Positions 12,571 to 21,845 of a stretch of DNA of 64,000 nt are shown piece by piece (the first letter of the stretch is position 1; the number at the start of each line of letters is the position of its first letter). The translations under genes were made by a program, and so were the position numbers. Location of the stretch: NCBI GenBank assembly GCA_022496205.1, contig WTXD01000002.1, positions 620,001 to 684,000 of the forward strand, read 5' to 3'. Under the pieces are notes generated by a model, which saw only the letters and a list, made by a program, of their open reading frames with translations, made no database searches and was not told the DNA's origin. Source of the stretch: Gloeopeniophorella convolvens (Eukaryota > Basidiomycota > Agaricomycetes > Russulales).

Positions 12571-15003
12571 ATGTCCGCACCCGAGACAGAAAGCTTTGGC
12601 TTCCAGGCTGAGATCTCGCAGCTGCTCGACCTGATCATCAGTACGTCTTATCTCGTCGCTTGACGCAGCAGATCAGCTAACCACATCCTCAGACACCTTC
12701 TACTCCAACAAGGAGATTTTCCTTCGCGAGCTCATCTCCAATGGCTCTGATGCCCTCGACAAGATTCGTTATGCCTCCTTGACTGACCCCTCTGTTCTCG
12801 ACTCCGAGAAGGAGCTCTTCATTCGCATCATCCCGGACAAGGAGAACAAGATCCTTTCCCTCCGCGACACCGGTGTCGGTATGACCAAGGCCGACATGGT
12901 CAACAACCTCGGTACCATCGCCAAGTCTGGCACCAAGGTTTGTTCCGCGCATCCGTTCCCTTTTGATCTCTGGTGCTGATCCGTGTCTCAACAGGGATTC
13001 ATGGAGGCGCTCAGCTCCGGTGCCGACATCTCCATGATTGGCCAGTTCGGTGTCGGTTTCTACTCTGCGTACCTTGTCGCCGAGCGCGTGCAGGTCATCT
13101 CGAAGCACAATGACGATGAGCAGTACATCTGGGAGTCTGCTGCCGGTGGCACTTTCACCATCACTCTCGACACCACAAACCCGCCTCTTGGCCGTGGTAC
13201 CGAGATCCGCCTCTACCTCAAGGAGGACCAGACCGAGTACCTTGAGGAGAAGCGCATCAAGGACATCGTCAAAAAGCACTCCGAGTTCATCTCGTACCCC
13301 ATCCAGCTCGTTGTGACAAAGGAGGTCGAGAAGGTTCGTTGAGTCTGCTGTGTATACCTTAGCTGTTTCTGATTGTTTTCGCAGGAGGTCGAAGATGAGG
13401 AGGAGGAGGCAAAGGAAGACGAGGAGAAGCCTAAGATCGAGGAGGTTGATGACGACGAGGACGAGAAGAAGGACAAGAAGAAGAAGACTGTCAAGGAACA
13501 GAGTAAGGTCAACGAGGAGCTTAACAAGACCAAGCCCATCTGGACTCGCAACCCCAGCGACATTACCCAGGAGGAGTACGGTGCCTTTTACAAGTCGCTC
13601 ACCAATGACTGGGAGGACCACCTCGCCGTTAAGCACTTCTCCGTCGAGGGTCAACTTGAGTTCAAGGCCATGCTCTTCCTTCCCAAGCGGTAAGCGGATC
13701 TCATTTTGTTATCTCTTCTGTATCTGACTTGTACCCTGCAGTGCGCCCTTTGACCTCTTCGAGAGCAAGAAGAAGCGCAACAACATCAAGCTCTACGTTC
13801 GCCGTGTCTTCATCATGGACGACTGTGAGGACCTTATCCCCGAGTACCTCAACTTCGTCAAGGGTATCGTCGACTCTGAGGACCTGCCGCTCAACATCTC
13901 GCGTGAGACCCTTCAGCAAAACAAGATCCTTAAGGTCATCCGCAAGCACATCGTCAAGAAGTGCATGGATCTCTTCAGCGAGATCGCGGAGGACAAGGAC
14001 AACTTCCAAAAGTTCTACGAGGCGTTCGGCAAGAACATCAAGCTTGGTATCCATGAGGATGCTCAGAACCGCAGCAAGCTTGCAGAGTTCCTGCGTTTCC
14101 ACTCTACCAAGGCTATCGAGGAGACCATCACCCTCAGGGACTACATCACGCGCAAGCCCGAGTCCCAGAAGGCCATCTACTACCTCACCGGTGAATCCCT
14201 TGCCGCCATCAAGGACTCGCCCTTCCTGGAGGTCCTCAAGAAGAGGGGCTACGAGGTCCTTTTGCTCGTCGACCCTATTGACGAGTACGCCATGACGCAG
14301 CTCAAGGAGTTCGATGGCCTCAAGCTCGAGTCTGTCTCGAAGGAGGGTCTCGAACTCGAGGAGACTGAGGACGAGAAGAAGGCGCGCGAGGAGGAGGCCA
14401 AGTCGTATGAAGATCTGTCCAAGGTCATCAAGGATGCGCTCGGTGACAAGGTCGAGAAGGTTGTCGTCTCGAACCGTATTTCCGACTCTCCTTGCGTTCT
14501 CGTCACCGGCCAGTTCGGTTGGTCATCGAACATGGTGGGTTTCATTGCCGTCTTGCTTTGTTGGTATCTTCACGCTGACCAATGTATGTAGGAGCGTATC
14601 ATGAAGGCCCAGGCTCTTCGTGACTCGTCGATGTCTTCGTACATGGCGTCGAAGAAGACGCTCGAGCTGAATCCCAAGCACCCAATCGTCAAGGAGCTTA
14701 GGCGCAAGGTCTCTGAGGACAAGGCTGACAAGTCTGTCCGGGACCTCACTTACCTCCTGTTCGAGACCGCTCTCCTCACGTCTGGCTTCTCTCTCGAGGA
14801 GCCGACGTCTTTCGCCAAGCGCATCCACCGAATGATCTCGTAAGCGTCCCTTGATTCGTCGCATGGCGTGCAGTTGCTCATGATTGTTGTCTTCCAGGCT
14901 GGGACTTGACGTCGACGAGGAAGAGGAAGCAGCGCCCGCCATCGAAGAGGTTACGCCCGCAGCAGAGGGCGCATCGACCTCGGCGATGGAGGAGATTGAT
15001 TAG
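12571..15003 (+). CDS. HSP90: cytosolic HSP90 chaperone
   Basis: ATP-dependent chaperone for kinases, receptors and other clients. Seven exons (12571-12640, 12693-12937, 12995-13333, 13385-13689, 13742-14534, 14592-14839, 14898-15003) close to 701 aa, the normal size. The N-terminal GHKL ATPase has the catalytic Glu and Asn ([18 protein letters not shown]), [11 protein letters not shown] and [14 protein letters not shown]. An acidic, Lys-rich linker (about residues 215-265) follows, then the middle domain with catalytic-loop Arg ([15 protein letters not shown]) and the dimerisation domain. The C-terminus reads MEEID instead of the canonical MEEVD. Two perfect HSEs upstream predict heat induction by HSF1. 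Confidence 0.97.
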
Positions 15004-15899
15004 ACGTGCGCGCGCGCGCGTTTTGCTTGTGAAGGGGATTTGTAGTAAAATAGGCTGTCATTATCGCGTGTATTAGGCTCTCACATCTGTTCACTCCTCC
15101 CATCTGTCCATACTGCATCATCATCTAGCTATCCATCGAAAAAGCATTCTTTCCCTCCGTTGCTATAGCATGCTGCGTGCTGTGCGTTGGACGTTGGACG
15201 CTGGCTGTCATTTGAAAATGGTATGGAAAGATGAACGATGGATGACAAGATAGCGCGCGGGCGGGCCGAGAGGGGAAGTGAACGGGTGCGAATGGGACGA
15301 ACAACGACGGGCATTCGCCGTGCCGAACAAAGCGATCGAGCTGGCTGCCCGTTCTTTCCTTTATCCTTCTCGTCACGTACTTTTCACTCACTGTCATCAA
15401 CTGTTCGCGACAGATGCACGGGTGCCAGCCACGCTGTTCACCGCCACGACGTGATATCACGTTCCATGCCGCAGCGCAGTCGTCCTCATGCGTCCTCGCG
15501 CGATCCTCGTGTCTCGTCCTCGGAGCCTGCGAACCGCGTCCCTGGTAGGGAAACCGCCTGTATTGACGTGGCGACGCGCGTACACGCGAGTCATTGTGCG
15601 GGTGATGGCGCCGACCAAGAAAGGCGAGATAATAGTTGACTCGGGCGTCGCTGAGAAACGAGGCAAGGGGGCGGGCATTGTTCGCTGGATTAGCACTTGC
15701 TTAGTCAGCAGGAGGGGAGGCGGCCTTGCGGCGGCAGCGTGCCCGCTTACCACGCGATATCTTCCTCCCATTGTCCCTCCCTCTCTCCATATAACAATAA
15801 TCCCTCCTTTCTGCCTGTTCCTTTCTGTCTTCAATCCCGCATTCTTAAGGCCCTCTGCTTGGGCCATTTCTCCCCATCGACCCCCACCAGCTCCCCACA
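15004..15899. other. intergenic, HSP90 3' end to orphan ORF leader
   Basis: About 0.9 kb. It starts with the HSP90 3' UTR. The last 150 nt before 15900 are strongly pyrimidine-rich (CT tracts), like a fungal core promoter or leader. No other gene recognised. Confidence 0.5.
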
Positions 15900-16623
15900 A
15901 TGCCTCCGATCCCTATCCTCGCACCCCAGCCTCGCCGTCTGGTCCCACAGCCGACGATTATCGACCCATCCGAGCCCGTGTTACCCATCAACCTCGACGA
16001 TCCGTTCATCGTCAGTCTCTTTCATCCCTGGATCCCTTATCCCGCCGCTTACCCTGTCTTTGCAGTGTCGGACACCAGCCCCGAAGAATGCGCAGCTTCC
16101 CCGTCTGATGTCGCCCATCCGTCTTCACCATCGTACCAAGCGCGCTCTGGTCCGTGACCTCTTCGCCGTGTATGCGCCCTCCCTGACCTTCCCATCGCTA
16201 TAGACGTCGCAGTCTCCGACGCCGTGCAGCTCCGTCAAATGTGCCCCACGCACTCCCCGGCGGCGGCGACACCATATACGCCCAGACACCATGTTCCCGT
16301 CACGCGTCATCAACTTTGACTCGCTACCATGGATCTCCGCCCTCGATGACCCCGTCACCACCGCGGGAAACGTCTGGGACTCCGACCTCTCGCAGCTCGC
16401 ATCGGCGGAGCGAGTGCGCGCCAATGGAGCCGGCCCAGTCCGTCGGCGTAAGTCCACGACCCTCTCGAGAGACCGGGCAGAGCCACTTGCCCCGCTCGTA
16501 TCACCTCCTCCGGACGCGGCCTCGACGCCTCCACCACGGTTCCCGTCACCGCAGCGAGTGAAATTCATCGGTTTGATGCCCGCCATGACCCCCATTCGAC
16601 CGTCGAGTCCCTTGCAGTGGTGA
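15900..16623 (+). CDS. hypothetical protein, short, Pro/Arg-rich
   Basis: Not recognised. Proposed exons 15900-16010, 16066-16149 (or -16167) and 16204-16623 stay in one frame and give 204 or 210 aa. The start follows a CT-rich leader and a CACAATG context. The second intron is 54 nt with the GTCCGT donor or 36 nt with GTGTAT; the longer is more typical here. The product has a Pro-rich N-terminus (LAPQPRRLVPQPTIIDPSEP), an Arg-rich centre, and a tail with SPPPDAASTPPPRFP and PQRVKFIGLMPAMTP. No membrane segment or domain is visible. It could also be a small regulator or a spurious composite model. Confidence 0.45.
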
Positions 16624-17307
16624 AAGTGGACCCGCTCCATGCCGTCATTGCTCGTTCTCGCCCCAAGTTAGAAGTCCCGTTTAATCGCCACCCCCTGCAT
16701 CACGTCACCGTTCCTTCACACATCGGTTCCTCAACACACACCCTTCCATCAGCCACGCAATTCGGATTCACCCGTGCCCTGCCTGCAACTCTGCATCATC
16801 ACCGTGGTCCTCCTCGACGCATATATTCGCAATCTTCCCGCATTTCATTCATCCTCATCTCAAGAATCTGGCGACCAATCGAACGCTTCTCGTACTCAAT
16901 CGTATTAACGCCCGTTCACCTTCGATGTTGTTATTTGTACGTTCACACCTGTTGTGTTGCTATCTATTTCGTGCACTGTGTCCCGCCTGTACCCTGTACC
17001 GCACGCCCAATGTCTGTCTTCCCAACCGCATCTATATATGATGTTGCAAATGGCCCTCCTTAATGCCGGTTCCTTATGAGGTGTACACATATCGAGGTTA
17101 CTTCACCTCCAATATTCATGTACAAGTTGTTTTCGTACAATGTGCACTACAGCGCTGCCGCTGCGCGAAAGATCCCAGGGGGAAAATAGAATGATTTGCT
17201 GAGAAATATCGAGTAGAATGACTGGCTGATGAACATTTGTGACATCGTGCGAGTGCACAATCCGTTTGCTGGTTGATGGAAACACGTGAAAAATGTGGCA
17301 AAAGATA
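16624..17307. other. intergenic, no gene seen
   Basis: About 0.7 kb between the orphan ORF and the tRNA-Asn gene. AT content rises relative to coding flanks. Only short unsupported ORFs. Confidence 0.5.
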
Positions 17308-17402
17308 CTGCCCCAGTGAGGCTCGAACTCACGACCTTCCGATATGGTTTCTGCTAGACGCGGATAACAGTCGGACGCTGTAACCAACTCAGCCATGGGG
17401 CA
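17308..17402 (-). tRNA. tRNA-Asn(GTT) with 21-nt intron, copy 1
   Basis: Full cloverleaf on the minus strand: 7-bp acceptor stem starting TGCCCCA and ending TGGGGCA with discriminator G, D arm containing GGCTGAGTTGGTTA, anticodon loop CTGTTA-A with GTT anticodon, and T arm GTGAG-TTCGAGC-CTCAC. A 21-nt intron follows position 37, the canonical site. TTTT downstream on the minus strand can end Pol III transcription. The exons match the second copy at 19058-19152. Confidence 0.93.
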
Positions 17403-17539
17403 GATGCTAGTCGACGGGCCTTTGTCCTCCACAAAACGTCATGGTGGTACACGACCAAAAGTCACTTGCGCTTTGTTTTTGCGAGGTCATTCTAGCTTCT
17501 GCACTACTCCTACATGCCGGCACTAACCAGCGCCAGCTT

Positions 17540-18906
17540 CTAGCTCGAAGCAGCCGCACTCGCCTCTTCGGAGACGAACGTTTCCATATAAGCGACCAGC
17601 TTGTCAGTGTCTGCCTCTGTAACGGCATTATACAACGATACGCGGATGCCTGGGAAGCATGGAACGGTCAGGTGTTTGTTGGTCTCCGGAGAAACCGTCA
17701 GAAACATACCTCCCACAGAGCTGTCGCGCGACAGTGCACGTCGTGTCAGACGTTGAATCCGGATGAACGAAAGTCGGCGAGAAACACTCACCGGTGTCCC
17801 TTGAGCCCCTTCATGCCCATCGCTTCTGCGCCGGCGACGAAGCGCTGTTCTGCACCGTCTCCGAGCACGGCAAAGACGACGTTCATCCAGCTGCCGGCGC
17901 CAGGCTGCACCTTGCCCTGGAACACGCCGCGCTCCTCACCCGCGCGCACGGCGGCATACACCTTCTCCGCCTTGCGCCTGTTCAGCGTCTCGAAGTACGG
18001 CATGCCGCCGAGCGCCTGCATGCGCTCGAGCACGAGCCCGGCGATGTAGATCGGCAGCACGGACGGAGTGTTATACAGGCTCTTGCTCTCCGCGAGCGTC
18101 TTGTATGAGAGCGAGAGCGGGACCGGCGACGCGCCGAGCGCCGCGGCGGCGTCAACGTCGACGAGGCAGTCCTGGCGCACGATGAGGATCGTGAGCCCCG
18201 CGGGGCCGATGTTCTTCTGCGCGCCGGCGAAAATGACGGCGTGCTCGGCGAGGTGCGGAATCGGGCGCGACATGAACGAGGACGAGTGGTCCGCGACGAG
18301 CGGGAGCAGCCCGCCGCGCTCGCGCGGGAGGCGCGCGAACGGAAACGCGGTCGGCGCGGCGGCGTCCGGCGCGAACTGAACGCCGTCGACGGTCTCGTTT
18401 TCGCAGTAGTAGATGAGCGCGGGCGCGGGCGAGAAGGCGTACTCGCTGTGCGGCGGGACGTTGTCGAACGACGCGCCGTCCTTGGAGTAGCGCCGCGCGT
18501 CGAGGGCGACGTTTGCGCGGGCGCCGCCGAGGCGCAGCGCCTCCTCGTACGCCTTTTTGCTCCACGAGCCGGTGAGGACGTAGTCGACGATGCGCTCGTC
18601 GTCGGGCAGATCGGGGTGCAGCAGCCGGTGGCGTGCGAGGAGGTTGAGCACGACGGCGGAGAACTGGGCGGTGCCGCCGCCCTGGGTGAAGAGGATGGAG
18701 TGGGTGGGCGGGACGTCGAGCTGGGTCCTGATGAGGGACTCGAGGTTGGAGATAAAGGCGACAAACTCCTTGGAGCGGTGGGATATCTCGGCGATACCGA
18801 TGCCGGTGTCGTTGAAGTTGAGAAGTGCCTCTGCGGCCTTTTCGAGCACGGACTGGGGAAGGGCGGAAGGACCTGCGCCAAAGTTGACTACGCGGGAAGT
18901 CGCCAT
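17540..18906 (-). CDS. SER1: phosphoserine aminotransferase
   Basis: PLP enzyme converting 3-phosphohydroxypyruvate and glutamate to phosphoserine, the second step of serine synthesis. Exons 18906-17792, 17720-17710 and 17649-17540 close to 411 aa. Seen: NFGAGPSALPQSVLEKA at the start, ISHRSKEF, LFTQGGGTAQF, the PLP lysine region FAGAQKNIGPAGLTI, and the C-terminal HRSVGGIRVSLYNAV, which needs the 11-nt micro-exon 17710-17720 to be read. Exon 1 is very GC-rich with strong codon bias, consistent with high expression. The gene lies between two inverted tRNA-Asn genes. Confidence 0.95.
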
Positions 18907-19057
18907 CGTCGTGGATTCGTGCGGGGAGAGAGCGAGTTGTGCCAGCGCACCATGAGTCGTGTGGAATGTCCTGCGTCACTCGTCGGACGATGGCCAGATG
19001 GAGAACGCGCGCTGCCCTCGACTGTCAACAGCGGCCTCGTGGCAAACGTAGCACATC

Positions 19058-19152
19058 TGCCCCATGGCTGAGTTGGTTACAGCGTCCGACTGTTATCCGC
19101 ATTCAGCAGAATCCACATCGGAAGGTCGTGAGTTCGAGCCTCACTGGGGCAG
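19058..19152 (+). tRNA. tRNA-Asn(GTT) with 21-nt intron, copy 2
   Basis: Same tRNA as 17308-17402 in the opposite orientation. The mature parts are identical; the 21-nt introns differ at a few positions. GTT anticodon in loop CTGTTA-A, T-loop TTCGAGC, discriminator G. A TTTT terminator begins about 5 nt after the end. It lies 51 bp before the oxygenase start codon, so Pol III and Pol II units are nearly adjacent. Confidence 0.94.
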
Positions 19153-19203
19153 TCTCTTTTGCTCTTCGTCCCCCTCGTCGACCTCGCCCAGTCTTTTGCT
19201 ACA

Positions 19204-20120
19204 ATGGTCAAGAGAGCCAGCGCAAAGGCTCCTCAGGCTGTCCCGGTTACTCCCCCAAAGAATATCGTGTTCCCCCAGCTCTCGGAGAAAACCTACCTTC
19301 GGTGCCATACTCTCCTCGAGGATCAGATCCTGCTACTAGATGTACGCCCGGGCTTGCGATCGCCTGTTCTGGTAACCTTCAAGGCCCTTAGAACCTCTTC
19401 ACGCCAGCAGAATGCAAATCATTCATCGAATTCGTTGACAACCAGCCCCTCGAGTTGACGCCGCCAAAGAAGCGAGGAGAAGCAGAGAGAGTGAACCGTA
19501 TGTATTACCCCTCCACACCGCCTTCAATGTTGCTCTGACCTCGGCGTCTTCACAGACAGAACCTCTATTCCTTCGGCCGAGTTTGCAGATCGTCTGTGGT
19601 CCGTGCTTCGCCCACACGTACCGCCATTCCCATACCCTGCTTCGTTGAAGCGACCGGACGCCAGTGCGCGGCCTGCTCATTCCCTCAACTCGAACATCCG
19701 GCTCTACAAGTACACACCCTCTCAGCACTTTGGTCCACACTACGATGACTCCGTACGCGATGCAAAGTCGGGTGCGGTGTCAGAGTGGACGCTACTGATA
19801 TACCTCACTGGCGCTGAGGATGGGGTGCAGGGTGGAGAAGTGAGTCCAACGGATATCATGTTCACTTTTCGCCCCTCATCCCGGGGTCGCAGACCGTATT
19901 TTATACCGGCAACAAAGCCAAAGCTTCAGACGCTGTCATCGCACCGCTGAAGAGAGGCACCGCTCTCCTCCATAGGTTCGTATATGGTGATGCCTTTAGC
20001 ACAACGCAGGAGTCTCATTTCGTTGCTAGGCATGGCAACGAATGTCTCCTTCACGAGGGTTCCCAGGTCCGCAGCGGAACCAAATACGTGCTTCGTTCGG
20101 ACGTCATGTTCATGGACTGA
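19204..20120 (+). CDS. 2-oxoglutarate/Fe(II) oxygenase, prolyl-4-hydroxylase-like
   Basis: Exons 19204-19341, 19392-19497, 19556-19839, 19893-19975 and 20030-20120 close to 233 aa. The jelly-roll motifs are present: iron ligands H-x-D in SQHFGPHYDDS, the distal His in RHGNECLLHEGSQV, and the 2-oxoglutarate-binding basic residue in SGTKYVLRSDVMF. No signal peptide is visible (starts MVKRASAKAP), so a cytosolic or nuclear location is likely and collagen-type ER hydroxylation is not. Substrate unknown. Its stop is 38 bp from the RRP3 stop on the other strand, so the transcripts probably overlap at their 3' ends. Confidence 0.85.
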
Positions 20121-20158
20121 CACGCAAGAGATAAAGACGAGGGAGCGTATAGTAAAAA

Positions 20159-21707
20159 CTACCTCTTGCTCTTTTTCTTTTTCAAAGGCATTCCTGCCTG
20201 CACCACGTCGTCGTCGCGATCTCGAGTATCCTGGTCCTCCGCGCCGCCCCTTCTTCGCTTCTTGTTTCCCCTTTTCGCGCCCTCCTCTCTAAGCTCGGTC
20301 GCCGCCAGCCGCCCGGCTTCCTCCACGCGTTCGCGTAACAGTGCAACCTCTTCTTTATCCGTTGGCCAGAGATCCAGTTTCTTCCCGATGACAGCTTCGA
20401 TGCGCTGAATCAACTCCACGTCGTACTGCGTTACGAGTGTGATAGATTTGCCTGCACGCCCAGCGCGCGCTGTCCGGCCGACCCGGTGGATGTAATCCTT
20501 CGAGTGTGTGGGGATGTCAAAATTGATGATAACGTCCACCGCCGGGATATCGAGACCTCTAGAGTGCACCATTAGAATCCACCTCCGTCTCTTCCCAAAT
20601 GTGCACTGACCGACTAGCTACATCGGTAGCAACCAAGATATTTTTACTTCCGCTTTGAAATTTACTCAAAGACCCAAGGCGTTGACTTTGGCTAAGCTGG
20701 CCGTGCAGAGGTATCGCAGCAAAGCCTAGGTTCCGTAGTATAATGGATAACCTAGAAGAGGTCGGCATCCTGAGCGCCTGGCCAAGTGTGGTGTGCGTAC
20801 CTCTGCGCATCGTGGACTGTTCTTGTGAATACAATCATGGAATTTTGAGCCAAGGAATTGGCGAGGTAGACGAGGTGGACGTCCTTTTGAGACAGAGGTA
20901 TAAAGAGGTAGTATTGCAGTAGAGTAGACACTGTCGAGTATCTGCGTGACGGTGTCAGAATACGAGTCGACGCGTATAAGCCGCCCGTACTTTGTCGATA
21001 CTTCTACGCGCACGGGATTAGACAAGCTCGCGCGCTGCAGCTTGGCTACTTTTGTGGTCATCGTCGCGGAGAACAGATATGTGGTTCGCTCCTTTGGAAT
21101 GGCTTTGAGGATGGCATCGATATCTGGCCCAAAGTCCATGTCCAGAAGGCGGTCTGCTTCATCTAGCACCTATACCCACTCATGTTCCTGTACGCCTCGG
21201 ATGCCGTGTGAGGTCACTCACCAAGAACTTGAGCCCACGCAGACTGAACCCCTTCGTGTTTTCCAAGTGATCCTTCAGCCGCCCAGGGGTCGCCACAACG
21301 ATGTGCGGCTTCTTCGCCAGCGCAATCGACTGGGACACCATGTCCATCCCGCCCACGAGCACCGTGCAGCGCACACCCATCGCCGAACCAAGCGCCTCGA
21401 ATTGCTGGGATATCTGATAGGCCAGCTCGCGCGTCGGCGCAAGGATGCACGCGAAGAGACCCTTAGGCTCGTCCCATAGCTTTTGGAGGATGGGCAGCGC
21501 AAAGGCAGCGGTCTTCCCGGAGCCGGTGGACGCTACACCGATGATGTCCCGGCCCTCGAGAGCGGATGGGAGTGCCTCGACCTGGATGTCAGTCGGCGCC
21601 TTCCAGTTCAGTTGCTTGATAGCCTCAAGGAGAGGGTCTATGAGACCAAGGGACCTGAAGGAGGCACTGGGCTCGGTGGAGGTGCTAGCTTCGTCCGGAG
21701 AGGGCAT
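20159..21707 (-). CDS. RRP3: DEAD-box RNA helicase Rrp3 (DDX47 type)
   Basis: Nucleolar helicase for early pre-18S rRNA cleavages. Seen in order: Q-motif region ([20 protein letters not shown]), Walker [88 protein letters not shown] and [13 protein letters not shown]. The C-terminus is a Lys/Arg-rich nucleolar-type tail ending KKKKSKR. At least three introns, near 20580-20615, 20840-20900 and 21175-21220. A TTAGGG-type motif lies about 60 bp upstream of the start codon. Confidence 0.94.
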
Positions 21708-21768
21708 TTAAGAGCTGAGCGTACCAGAGCCGACCCGAGGGATCTCAAGCAGCTTTTTGGCACCCTCG

Positions 21769-21782
21769 TTTAGGGTTAGGGT
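21769..21782. promoter_or_regulatory. telomere-repeat-like motif (two TTAGGG units) upstream of RRP3
   Basis: TTTAGGGTTAGGGT, that is two vertebrate/fungal-type telomere repeats, in the 138-bp gap between the RRP3 start and the TRS130 stop. TTAGGG-binding factors of the Tbf1/Teb1 class act at some fungal promoters, so it may be a promoter element of RRP3. Function is inferred. Confidence 0.5.
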
Positions 21783-21845
21783 CCTTTCATACTCTCCCAT
21801 TACACAATAAACTAACTCCAAGACAAGCCTCATCTCAAGTTACTC

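Noticed and set aside
12689..13654. 321-codon open frame antisense to HSP90.
   Set aside because: Leu/Val/Asp-rich mirror of the Lys/Glu codon bias of the sense gene. It crosses sense introns without splice logic and has no domain.
17982..19071. Long ORFs in three other frames over SER1 exon 1.
   Set aside because: GC-rich third positions remove stop codons in several frames. The products are Arg/Ala/Ser low complexity; the SER1 frame has all family motifs.
20725..20765. tRNA-like stretch TTCCGTAGTATAATGGATAA resembling a 5' tRNA half with D-arm.
   Set aside because: It is the antisense of RRP3 coding sequence ([13 protein letters not shown]). No matching acceptor or T arm follows.
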